64,000 bases of DNA from NCBI GenBank assembly GCA_964639885.1, contig CAZXEH010000006.1, positions 16,856 through 80,855 on the forward strand. The letters are read 5' to 3'. Below are positions 53,189 through 61,347 of the stretch, piece by piece. A model generated the notes under the pieces. The model was not told the DNA's origin, did no database searches, and saw only the letters and a list, made by a program, of their open reading frames with translations. The number at the start of each line of letters is the position of its first letter. The first letter of the stretch is position 1. Source of the stretch: JAGNLA01 sp964639885. Its GTDB lineage: Bacteria > Caldisericota > Caldisericia > JAAYUI01. The position numbers and the translations under genes are program-made.

Positions 53189-54499
53189 ATGGAAAGAGAG
53201 AACAAGATTCAGATTGGCGCAATACTGGCTGGAATAAACGTAATATTGGTTGGTCTATACCTTTTGCTTGGAATGACCGGCGTTCTCCTGTTCTCATACC
53301 TTCCGGCTCTCCTCAAGCTCTGGCCGATCATCCTGATAGCAATCGGTCTTGACATCATCTTCAGGTCATTCAACATAAAATACGTTGGATCAATCGTCAT
53401 GACCATCTTCATCATCCTGGCAATCGTCGCATCGGTTCCGAGGACAACCGGATCAGGCGTAAGGAAGATCTTTGGTATGCCAGAAGAACCAGTCGGATGG
53501 AATATTGACAGGATTGTAAAAACATGGGTCAATGACACCGATATGAAGGTGGTTGAAACCGTTGAGGACAACAGGGCAATTGCATTCATCCCAACAAAAA
53601 TTAGGATTGCCCCTGAAGGAAATGTAAGAAATCTTTACGTTTCTATCAAAAAAGGCGACATCCCTTCATGCAAGATCAAAACAGAAATCCTTGAAGGCGT
53701 TGCACTTTATGAGGTCAAGCCGCCAGTGCAGCCAGCAACAAAGGATGCAAACGGGGAAGAAAGGATTTTCCTAATTGACAGCATCGACTCAAAAGGCAAG
53801 TTCTGCAATGTGTATGTCGAGGCAGCTTTTGCAGACACAATCAACATTGAAATAGATGCAAACCTCAGGAAATTCGAGATTACAGGCAATTGGGCAGGCA
53901 ATGTCAATCTTGGTTCAACAACAAATTGTGAGGTCGTAACTGGTAATCTAGGTGAATTCAGAATCAACAGTGCATCGGGCTCAATCCAGATCGGTGACTG
54001 CAAAAAAGTTGACATCAACACCGTCAGCGCTGACGTTAAAACCGGCAATCTTTCAGAGAGCTCAAGCATCGAGACTGCTTCAGGAAACATTGAGACGGGG
54101 AACACAAATGATGTCGAACTGAGAACAATTTCAGGCGACATAACAATTGCAGGCGCAAAAGGAAAAACAATACTCGGAACTGTTTCCGGTGAAACAAACG
54201 CCAACCTTCTGACGGGCATTGCAAATTTCACCGCTGAGTCTACATCGGGCGACATTAAAATCTCCAACATGCCCACCGTCGAAGAAGCCGTGATAAAATC
54301 TGTATCTGGCGATGTGAACATCATGCTCACGAAGGATGCAGGCTTAGCTATCAACGTTGACACGCTTTCAGGGCACACAGATATAACAGGCACCGAAAAA
54401 GCGCCAGAACCGGGTTTTGACAGGTCACTTATCGTTGGCACCGGAACAGGCAAGATTGAAATCGGCACAACATCCGGCGACATAGAGGTGAAACAATGA
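53189..54499 (+). CDS. Membrane protein with DUF4097-like beta-solenoid domain
   Basis: The 436-residue product has three membrane segments near the N-terminus (IGAILAGINVILVGLYLLLG, LPALLKLWPIILIAIGLDIIF, YVGSIVMTIFIILAIVAS), resembling LiaF-type anchors, and a long extracytoplasmic or cytoplasmic domain. In the latter about nine repeats of roughly 20 residues carry the signature SGD, SGN or SGS (for example TASGNIETGN, TISGDITIAG, STSGDIKISN), the pattern of putative adhesin DUF4097. The repeats suggest a beta-solenoid. It lies 1 nt after the sensor kinase and overlaps the TlpA-like gene by 4 nt, so a signalling or envelope-stress link is inferred. Confidence 0.8.
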   Translation: MERENKIQIGAILAGINVILVGLYLLLGMTGVLLFSYLPALLKLWPIILIAIGLDIIFRSFNIKYVGSIVMTIFIILAIVASVPRTTGSGVRKIFGMPEEPVGWNIDRIVKTWVNDTDMKVVETVEDNRAIAFIPTKIRIAPEGNVRNLYVSIKKGDIPSCKIKTEILEGVALYEVKPPVQPATKDANGEERIFLIDSIDSKGKFCNVYVEAAFADTINIEIDANLRKFEITGNWAGNVNLGSTTNCEVVTGNLGEFRINSASGSIQIGDCKKVDINTVSADVKTGNLSESSSIETASGNIETGNTNDVELRTISGDITIAGAKGKTILGTVSGETNANLLTGIANFTAESTSGDIKISNMPTVEEAVIKSVSGDVNIMLTKDAGLAINVDTLSGHTDITGTEKAPEPGFDRSLIVGTGTGKIEIGTTSGDIEVKQ

Positions 54500-55152
54500 A
54501 AGCAGACAGAAGAACAGGCAGAGAAGCGCTGAAACCGCAATCAAATCCTGCAAAGCCAATTGTGAAACTACAAAGACCAAAAAAGGCTAGAACGCAAATA
54601 AATATCCCTATGACAATCGGAATAGTTCTGGCCTGTGTATTTTTGGCAGTTGTTGTGATTGTTATCGCGTCAACGCCAGCCAAATCAACACCTGAGCCAA
54701 AACCTGTTAACAACTACAAATTCGACCCATCAGCAAAAAACTTCACCCTTGCCGACACAGAGGGCAAAAGCCACACCCTTTCAAATTATGTCGGAATGCC
54801 GGTCATCCTCGACTTCACCGCAAGCTGGTGCGGGCCGTGCAGGGCTCAGGCTCCTGCGTTGAAGAAGCTTTACGATGAATTTAAAGACAAGGTTCAATTC
54901 CTTGCCGTGACAGGCATAAATGGCTCGCAAACAGCTGATCAGGCGGTCGAGTTCAAAAATGAAGAGGGCATGGCATGGCCAATGCTTCTTGACACCACCG
55001 GCGACACCCACAAGCTATACAATGTCACAGGCATTCCAAGGATCATCCTTCTGGACAGGTCTGGTGTAACCTACCACGATCAAACTGGAAACAAATCCGA
55101 AGGCTGCTACACCGATTTCAAGCAGGCCATCGAGGAGATATTCAACAACTGA
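54496..55152 (+). CDS. TlpA-like membrane-anchored thioredoxin
   Basis: The 218-residue product has one N-terminal membrane helix (IGIVLACVFLAVVVIVIAS) after a basic stretch, a Pro-rich linker and a thioredoxin fold with the active site SWCGPC (around residue 116) and TGIPRIILLD. Such proteins act outside the membrane in disulfide exchange or cytochrome maturation. GAGGTG precedes the ATG, which overlaps the upstream gene by 4 nt. It ends 107 nt before rnpB. Full activity cannot be inferred, but both redox cysteines are present. Confidence 0.88.
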   Translation: MKADRRTGREALKPQSNPAKPIVKLQRPKKARTQINIPMTIGIVLACVFLAVVVIVIASTPAKSTPEPKPVNNYKFDPSAKNFTLADTEGKSHTLSNYVGMPVILDFTASWCGPCRAQAPALKKLYDEFKDKVQFLAVTGINGSQTADQAVEFKNEEGMAWPMLLDTTGDTHKLYNVTGIPRIILLDRSGVTYHDQTGNKSEGCYTDFKQAIEEIFNN

Positions 55153-55243
55153 AACCAACATTCATCAACATTCAATAAAATCATGCCGGAATCTGTCTTG
55201 TTGTGTTTTAATCTTTAATCTATATTGATAATTCCAAGTTTTG

Positions 55244-55249
55244 TATTAT
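55244..55249 (+). promoter_or_regulatory. Possible -10 element of rnpB
   Basis: TATTAT lies at 55244-55249. A start site seven bases downstream falls at 55256, next to the predicted 5' end of RNase P RNA. No good -35 sits at the ideal distance (TTGATA is only 13 nt away), so the call is weak. Confidence 0.3.
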
Positions 55250-55258
55250 CATGTGCAT

Positions 55259-55574
55259 GGTCTCAAGCGGGTGTGTGGTCGCAGGTAACTGAGGAAAGTC
55301 CGGACACCGCAGAGCAGGACGCTTGGCAAATAGCCAAGTTGGAGTGATCCAAAGGAAAGTGCAACAGAAAAGATACCGCAGATGAAAAGCTGTAAGGGTG
55401 AAATGGCGAGGCAAGGGCTCACCAGGGCTGTGGTGACACAGTCGCTTGTGCAAACCCCGTCCGGTGCAAGGCCAAATAGGGAAAGGTCAAGGGTTGCTCG
55501 CCCATCTTTCCGGGTAGGCTGCTAAGAGAAATGACCACAGACGACAAAATCCGGCTTACAGCCCACTTGAGACC
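55259..55574 (+). ncRNA. rnpB: RNase P RNA (bacterial class A-like)
   Basis: Conserved elements appear in order: GAGGAAAGTCCGGACACCGC near the 5' end, AGTGCAACAGAAAAGATACCGC in the middle, the GTAAGGGTGAAATGGCGAGG region, then AACCCCGTCCGGTGCAAGG, GGGTAGGCTGCTAAGAGAAA and the 3' GACAAAATCCGGCTTACAGC. Helix P1 closes the ends: GGTCTCAAG at 55259-55267 pairs with CTTGAGACC at 55566-55574. It is the catalytic RNA that cleaves the 5' leader of precursor tRNAs. The 3' 44 nt overlap the predicted start of rsmH. Confidence 0.93.
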
Positions 55575-56448
55575 AGACCACACTCCGGTATTGGCGCCAG
55601 AGTGTATCGATCTGCTTGGGTGCAAAAACGGAGGCATCTTCGTTGACGGCACTTCCGGTGAAGGCGGACATACCATTCTCATGCTCCAATCCTCCCCAAA
55701 CACAAGAACAGTCTCGCTTGACATGGATCCCGACATGCTTGATCGCGCAAGGGCAAGGCTTTCCGAGTTTCACGAGAGAACAACCTTCATCCACAGCAAC
55801 TTTGCCGAAATCGACAACGCCCTGAAATCCGTAAACATCAGCATGGTCAACGGCATTCTCCTTGATCTTGGAATCTCCATGGCTCACATAAAATCAATTG
55901 ATCGTGGATTAGCCTTCACTTCCGACCAACCGCTTGACATGAGGCTGAACCCGACAGAAGGTAAGCCTCTTAGGGAAATACTGCGCAAAATGCGCGAGGA
56001 GCAGCTTTTTGAGATAATAAAAACATACGGTGAGGAGCCATTTGCAAAAAAGATCGCAAAGGCCATCATTCATGAACTTTCACACGGCAAACTCGAGACA
56101 ACAAAAGACCTTGCCGGTCTGATCGAAAAAACACTGGGTCGAAGAGGCAGAACCCATCCAGCCACAAGAACTTTCCAGGCGATCCGAATCTGGATCAACA
56201 GAGAGCTTGAAAACATTGAGACAGTCATTCCGAAAGCCCTCAGACTGTTGCTTCCCGGCGGAACCCTTGCAATCATAGCCTACCATTCGCTTGAAGACAG
56301 GATCGTGAAAACCCACTTCAAGAAGGCCGAAGACGAAGGATTTGAAATCGTTACAAAAAAACCAGTAGTGCCCGGTGATGAAGAAGTATCGGTCAACAGG
56401 GCTGCCAGATCGGCCAAGCTTCGCGCCATCAGGAGGAGAGATGGCTAA
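55531..56448 (+). CDS. rsmH: 16S rRNA (cytosine-1402-N4)-methyltransferase RsmH
   Basis: The 305-residue product has DHTPVLAPECIDLL, the SAM motif FVDGTSGEGGHTILML, GILLDLGISMAHI and the family segment FTSDQPLDMRLNP. GRRGRTHPATRTFQAIRIWINRELENIE and SYHSLEDRIVK-like YHSLEDRIVKTHFK follow. It methylates C1402 of 16S rRNA with RsmI. The predicted ATG (55531) lies inside the RNase P RNA, 44 nt before its 3' end, and no good ribosome binding site is visible; TTG at 55567 is an alternative. The 3' end overlaps ftsL by 8 nt. It starts the reduced dcw cluster. Confidence 0.92.
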   Translation: MTTDDKIRLTAHLRPDHTPVLAPECIDLLGCKNGGIFVDGTSGEGGHTILMLQSSPNTRTVSLDMDPDMLDRARARLSEFHERTTFIHSNFAEIDNALKSVNISMVNGILLDLGISMAHIKSIDRGLAFTSDQPLDMRLNPTEGKPLREILRKMREEQLFEIIKTYGEEPFAKKIAKAIIHELSHGKLETTKDLAGLIEKTLGRRGRTHPATRTFQAIRIWINRELENIETVIPKALRLLLPGGTLAIIAYHSLEDRIVKTHFKKAEDEGFEIVTKKPVVPGDEEVSVNRAARSAKLRAIRRRDG

Positions 56449-56764
56449 CAAAAAAACAAAGAAAAAAAAGAGAATAAACTTCAGGCTCATTGGTATAGTT
56501 CTGTTCATATGTTCGCTCCTTTACATCTGGTACTATGCTTCACAGCACAACCAATGGATGGAACTGACAAAAGAAAACCAGACGCTGGATAACGAAAGGA
56601 TCGAGCTTGAAAAACAGCTGTCAAAAAAACAGCGTGACCAGAACGTCATCCTCTCCGACGAAGCCATTTTCCAGAAGGCCAGCAAGGATTTGTTGATGCA
56701 CAGGGCAAGAATAAACGAACGAAACTACCTTCCTGACCCAAGGGACTGGAAACCTCAGGAATGA
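56441..56764 (+). CDS. ftsL: FtsL-like cell-division protein
   Basis: The 107-residue product has a strongly basic cytoplasmic start (KKTKKKKR), one membrane helix (LIGIVLFICSLLYIWYYA) and a short coiled-coil-like segment (LTKENQTLDNERIELEKQL). This bitopic arrangement between rsmH and the ftsI-type gene is that of FtsL, which recruits FtsW/FtsI in the divisome; DivIC/FtsB is structurally similar. AGGAGG precedes the ATG, which overlaps the rsmH stop by 8 nt. Identification rests mainly on architecture and position since FtsL proteins vary greatly in sequence. Confidence 0.75.
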   Translation: MANKKTKKKKRINFRLIGIVLFICSLLYIWYYASQHNQWMELTKENQTLDNERIELEKQLSKKQRDQNVILSDEAIFQKASKDLLMHRARINERNYLPDPRDWKPQE

Positions 56765-58614
56765 ACGATAATAAGCAGATGAACAAAGGGTTCAGGCCAA
56801 ATGTCCAGAGACTGGGCATTGTTTCAATCGTCTTGATCGTTCTCCTTTCTGCAGTCGGAGTTAAGCTTGCCAAAGTCCAGCTGCTGGATTCCAGGAAATT
56901 TATTGATGATGACAGTGCAAAAAACAGGCAAGACGAGATTCTTCCCACAAGGGGAGAAATCTATGATAGAAACTCAGTACCGTTAGTATCAAATACATTA
57001 TTATGCGATATTTGGTGTGATCCAACTAGAATTAAAAACAAGGGTGGTATTCCAACCCAAAACGGTTCGTTTGTAGATCTCAAAGGCAATAAAACAACTG
57101 AAGGCGTGGCAAACATTGTAGCAAAAGTATTAAATCTCAGTTTTAAAGATGTCCTCAGTTGCATTAGTCAAGAAAACACTCAATTTGCTTACATTCTACG
57201 AAACGCTGACCCGCTGATTGCTGAAAAATTAAAAATGTACAATCTGGACGGAATTTATATAACCGACACTCATGGTCGTTACTACCCGCAAGGAGATCTG
57301 GCTACAAACATTCTTGGAATGACAGATATTGATGAAAAAGGTATCGAAGGACTGGAGTATTCATACGAAAACCATTTGGCTGGTGAGAAAGGATCGAAAA
57401 CCTATCCAAAGTTGTCTGAATCACCAAACCGAGATTCGTACATCATTGAGAAACCGGCTGTCCACGGTGACTGGCTGTTTCTGACCCTTGACTCAACAAT
57501 GCAGTTCATCGCAAAACAGAGGATGGATGAAGCCGTTGCCCACTGGAATGCCGACGCTGCAATCTGTATCATTGAGGACCCAGTTTCCGGCCAAATCCTC
57601 GCTGCATCGGAGAGCATCAGAAAAGGGCTGGAGAAGAAGTACCCAACCAACTTGCCCTTCAACTACCAGTTTGAACCAGGCTCGGTTTTCAAGGGCGTGA
57701 CAACAGCCATTGGCCTTGATTGCGGAGCAATTGATGAAAAGCTCGTCCTGGTCGATCACGGTGGCATCAAGGTGGGGGAGAAAACCTTCTATTGTGATTG
57801 GATACCAAACCCTGCTGCTGGTCACGGCGCACAAACTCTTGTTCAAGCTATCAGGAATTCATGCAACGTTGTTTTTGCCCAGTATGGACAGCGAATAATT
57901 AAAAAGATCGGCAACAAGAACTTTTACAACAAGCTGCTCGAGTTCGGGTTTGGTGCAAACCCGGGAACCGGCTTGATTGAAAATCCTGGTGGAGTCCAGA
58001 AACCTGAACAGTGGTACGGAACCTCACCCTGGAACATGTTTTTTGGCAGAGGCATAACAGTCACACCACTCCAGCTGATCAACGCCTACTCAGCCATCGC
58101 CAATGGTGGAGTATTGATGAAACCAATGCTTGTTGGTTACAGATACAATCCAAACACCGGACAGAAAACAAAAATTCCTTCCGAGGTTTTAAGAAGGGTT
58201 GTCTCGGTTGATGCCGCAAAGAGAACAATGAATGCGCTGACTCAAAACGTAATCTGGAACAACTATGACACCGTTTACAAGGCAGCAATGAAAGGCTACA
58301 GCATCGCAGGCAAAACCGGAACAGCCAACCAGATCAATCCTGACGGCGGATATTATGACAACTACAGGTCTGGAATCCGCTACAACTGTAGCTTCATTGG
58401 TATTCTTCCGACAGAGGAAGGTGTAAATCAGAAACTTTCAATTCTGGTAACGGTGGTCAATCCCAAAAACACCTACGACAGCGCTGCACTTGTAGGATCA
58501 AACGTGGCAGCGCCATATTTCAGGCTCGTGGCCGAAGATGTCACAAGCCTGCTTCATATCGGACCAAAAGATGAGATCAAGAGAACTGATACAAAAAGCG
58601 CAAATTCAAGGTAA
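56761..58614 (+). CDS. ftsI: Peptidoglycan transpeptidase of the FtsI/PBP2 class
   Basis: The 617-residue product has one N-terminal membrane helix, a pedestal/dimerisation domain starting RGEIYDRNSVPL, and a transpeptidase domain with the SxxK motif EPGSVFKGV (active-site Ser), SxN in RNSCNVVFA and KTGT in AGKTGTANQ. It cross-links septal peptidoglycan. Base composition shifts inside the gene: by hand count about 37% G+C at 57001-57240 (pedestal region) against about 52% in a sampled stretch of the transpeptidase region. The start overlaps ftsL by 4 nt and the end overlaps murE by 44 nt. Assignment to FtsI rather than another PBP is from position. Confidence 0.93.
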   Translation: MNDNKQMNKGFRPNVQRLGIVSIVLIVLLSAVGVKLAKVQLLDSRKFIDDDSAKNRQDEILPTRGEIYDRNSVPLVSNTLLCDIWCDPTRIKNKGGIPTQNGSFVDLKGNKTTEGVANIVAKVLNLSFKDVLSCISQENTQFAYILRNADPLIAEKLKMYNLDGIYITDTHGRYYPQGDLATNILGMTDIDEKGIEGLEYSYENHLAGEKGSKTYPKLSESPNRDSYIIEKPAVHGDWLFLTLDSTMQFIAKQRMDEAVAHWNADAAICIIEDPVSGQILAASESIRKGLEKKYPTNLPFNYQFEPGSVFKGVTTAIGLDCGAIDEKLVLVDHGGIKVGEKTFYCDWIPNPAAGHGAQTLVQAIRNSCNVVFAQYGQRIIKKIGNKNFYNKLLEFGFGANPGTGLIENPGGVQKPEQWYGTSPWNMFFGRGITVTPLQLINAYSAIANGGVLMKPMLVGYRYNPNTGQKTKIPSEVLRRVVSVDAAKRTMNALTQNVIWNNYDTVYKAAMKGYSIAGKTGTANQINPDGGYYDNYRSGIRYNCSFIGILPTEEGVNQKLSILVTVVNPKNTYDSAALVGSNVAAPYFRLVAEDVTSLLHIGPKDEIKRTDTKSANSR

Positions 58615-60025
58615 TCCCCCTGATTTCGAGGTGACTGGAATTGTCATCGATTCAAGGGAAGCTGGGCCCGGCAAAATCTTTGTCGCACTCAGAGGCACAA
58701 AGACTGATGGTCACAGGTTTATAAAGTCGGTTTTAGAAAACGGTTGCCAGCTTTGCATAACTGAAGAAGAAATGCCTGGCTGCATAAAGGTTTCAGAAAC
58801 AAAAACCGCCTATGCCATACTCTCACATGCTCTCCACGGTTTCCCGTCAAAAAGCCTGAAATTATCAGGAGTCACCGCAACAAACGGCAAAACCACGATC
58901 TCCCACATGCTGGCTCATTTGCTCAGGCAGATCGATCCAAAGGTTGGTCTGATAGGAACAGCCGGACATTACCTGCCTTCTGGCCGGATTCACCCAGACA
59001 TAAAAAACCCGGTCACAACGCCGTTCCCAACCCAGCTTGATGAATACTTTGAAATCATGAAAAACTCAGGAACAAAACACGCTGTCCTCGAAGTTTCGAG
59101 CTTCGGCCTCGAAGGCGGAAGGTTGATCGGCTACGAATTTGACGTGATGGCGATTGCAAACATCAGCGCCTGCCACCACAGCGATTTCCACGGAGGCCAG
59201 GGCAAATACGCTTCAGTCAAGCTCCATGCTCTCGACCTCCTGAAAACGGATGGTGTGGCCGTACTGAATTCGGACGACCCATTGTTTGATAAGGCAAAAA
59301 CAATAGCTGGCAACAAAAAGGTATTGACATTCGGAGAAACCAGAGCTGATTTCCTGCTCAAGCAATTCATCCCGGAGAAAACCGGATCAGGAGTGGCTGC
59401 ATCAATAAACGGCAGGGAAACATCGTTCAAACTGAATCTCCCTGCAAGAGTCAACGCTCTCAACGCTCTTTGCGCTCTGGCAATGTTCGAAGGTTTGGGC
59501 TACTCGAGCATCGATTACGCCAGTCAGTTGCAATCCATGCCAGAGATTATGGGCAGATGGAACTGGGTTGACAAAGGTCAGCCGTTCACGGTTGTCGTGG
59601 ACAAGGCAAACACGCCTGAAGCCTTGAGGATTGTTGGTGAACACATGGACTCTGTGAATGCCAGAAGAAAAATTGCCGTTCTCTGCACGGTTGGTGAAGG
59701 TGGAGCCGAGGGTAGGCTTGAAATGGCCAGAGTTGCTGCAAAAGCTTTTGATTACATAATTGTTTCATACGACGACGCCAAAAACGAAGACCCTGACGCA
59801 ATCATCTCTGAATTTTCCGGCTACCTTGAAAAATTCGGTGCCAGCTTCAAAGCGGTTCCAGACAGGGCCGAGGCAATTAACGAAGCTATAAAGGCTGCCT
59901 CTGACGGTGATTTTGTCGCAATCCTCGGAAGAGGCGATGAAGACGGCATGTACCTTAAAGGCAAATGGGTGCCTGTCGATGACAGGGTTGAGGCTGAAAA
60001 GGCATTGAAAGGACTTGGTTACTGA
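58571..60025 (+). CDS. murE: MurE-like UDP-MurNAc-peptide ligase with divergent motifs
   Basis: The 484-residue product is a Mur ligase in the murE position: N-terminal UDP-MurNAc domain (VIDSREAGPGKIFVALRG), ATP loop VTATNGKTTISH, central domain and C-terminal domain. Many residues usually invariant in MurE differ: SSFGL for SSHGL, ISACHHSDFHG for LSRDHLDYHG, DKANTPE for DYAHTPD, YDDAKNEDP where DNPR-type or DNPA-type motifs recognise diaminopimelate or lysine, and GRGDE for GKGHE. The carbamylated-Lys region KYASVK is kept. The added amino acid cannot be predicted. ATG 58571 follows AAAG and overlaps ftsI by 44 nt; the next gene is murF. Confidence 0.82.
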   Translation: MRSRELIQKAQIQGNPPDFEVTGIVIDSREAGPGKIFVALRGTKTDGHRFIKSVLENGCQLCITEEEMPGCIKVSETKTAYAILSHALHGFPSKSLKLSGVTATNGKTTISHMLAHLLRQIDPKVGLIGTAGHYLPSGRIHPDIKNPVTTPFPTQLDEYFEIMKNSGTKHAVLEVSSFGLEGGRLIGYEFDVMAIANISACHHSDFHGGQGKYASVKLHALDLLKTDGVAVLNSDDPLFDKAKTIAGNKKVLTFGETRADFLLKQFIPEKTGSGVAASINGRETSFKLNLPARVNALNALCALAMFEGLGYSSIDYASQLQSMPEIMGRWNWVDKGQPFTVVVDKANTPEALRIVGEHMDSVNARRKIAVLCTVGEGGAEGRLEMARVAAKAFDYIIVSYDDAKNEDPDAIISEFSGYLEKFGASFKAVPDRAEAINEAIKAASDGDFVAILGRGDEDGMYLKGKWVPVDDRVEAEKALKGLGY

Positions 60026-61347
60026 TGGAACTGACCATTGCTGAGATTGCAAAGATTCTTGGATATTCCGGCAACTACCCCGACACTAAGGTGAACGGTT
60101 TTGCTTATGATTCGAGGGATGTCCAGCCAGGCGACGCCTTTTTCTGCATCGTCGGCGCAAATGTCGACGGACACGACTTCGCAAAACAGGCGGTTGAATC
60201 AGGGGCGTCGGTTGTCATCAGCCAGAACCCATTGAGTCTGTCAGTGCCAAACATCGTTTACTACCAAACTGAAGAGGCGTTGATCCTCCTTGGTCGCCAG
60301 TATCTGAAGAAATTCAGCCCGGAAATCATCGGAGTGACTGGATCGGCAGGAAAGACAACAACCAAGGAGCTTTGTGCCTCTCTTCTCTCCAGGCGTTATA
60401 AAACAGCCAAAAACGACGGCAACCGTAACACGCCCATTGGTTTGCCCTCTTCACTGAAAAACATCAAAAATGACACCGAAATCTTCGTTGCAGAGATGTC
60501 TGGCAGCTGGCCGGAGGAGATAAACACCATTCTCAGGATTTTCAAACCCAGGGTTGGAATCGTTACAAACGTTGGGCATTCTCATATCGAAGCGCTTGGA
60601 TCAATCGAAGGTGTGGCCAAAGTCAAAGGCGATTTGATAAAGTCTTTGCCTGTTGGCGGAATAGCCATCCTCAACGCCGATGACCCACGAGTCATGGCCA
60701 TGTCGGCACTTACAAAGTGCAAAAAGGTGACGTACGGCACAAACGAGCATGCGCTGGTCAGAGGTTCGATGGACGGCGACGTGATATCGATCAGGGCTTA
60801 CGGTCAGGTTCAGACATTCAGACCAAAACTTGCCAGCGTCCACTTCCTTTACGACTCCCTGGCAGCAGTCGCCTGCGCCCTCGAATTCGGATTGACGCTC
60901 GAAGAATGCGCGATTGGCTGCGAGGAATTTGAACCGGTAGAAGGACGCGGAAGGGTCATCGAGACAAAACAAGGCTTCACAATCATTGACGAGAGCTACA
61001 ACGCCAACCCAGTTTCGATGCGAGAGACGCTCAAAATGCTGTCCATCAGGCAAGGGAGAAGATTTGCTGCCCTTGCTGACATGCTCGAACTTGGCCCAGA
61101 AGCTGAGAAGCTCCATTCCGAGCTTGGACGTTATCTGTCGGAACTGCGACTTGACGGCGTGTTCTGTTATGGTAACCTTTCACAATTGACAGCTAATGAA
61201 GTCAAGCCAAGCTTGCACTTTAACAGCAAGCAGGAGCTCGTGGCAAGCCTTAAATCAAGGCTGCAAAAGGGTGACTGGGTGCTTGTCAAAGGCAGCAACG
61301 GCATGGGCATGAAAGAAGTAGTCGAAAGGCTAAAGGAGGAAATATGA
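60025..61347 (+). CDS. murF: UDP-MurNAc-tripeptide:D-alanyl-D-alanine ligase
   Basis: The 440-residue product has the Mur ligase P-loop GVTGSAGKTTTKELCASLLS, NTPIGLPSSL, VGHSHIEALGS and the C-terminal GRGRVIETKQGFTIIDESYNANPVSMRETL, typical of MurF. It attaches D-Ala-D-Ala to the UDP-MurNAc peptide made by MurE. Residues look canonical, unlike those of the MurE neighbour. The ATG shares one base with the murE stop and the end overlaps speE by 4 nt. In most dcw clusters mraY would follow; it does not here. Confidence 0.95.
   Translation: MELTIAEIAKILGYSGNYPDTKVNGFAYDSRDVQPGDAFFCIVGANVDGHDFAKQAVESGASVVISQNPLSLSVPNIVYYQTEEALILLGRQYLKKFSPEIIGVTGSAGKTTTKELCASLLSRRYKTAKNDGNRNTPIGLPSSLKNIKNDTEIFVAEMSGSWPEEINTILRIFKPRVGIVTNVGHSHIEALGSIEGVAKVKGDLIKSLPVGGIAILNADDPRVMAMSALTKCKKVTYGTNEHALVRGSMDGDVISIRAYGQVQTFRPKLASVHFLYDSLAAVACALEFGLTLEECAIGCEEFEPVEGRGRVIETKQGFTIIDESYNANPVSMRETLKMLSIRQGRRFAALADMLELGPEAEKLHSELGRYLSELRLDGVFCYGNLSQLTANEVKPSLHFNSKQELVASLKSRLQKGDWVLVKGSNGMGMKEVVERLKEEI

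Noticed and set aside
53707..54540. 277-codon open frame on the minus strand opposite the DUF4097-like gene
   Set aside because: Composition is Val/Ser/Pro-rich as expected of an antisense to solenoid repeats; no start signal.
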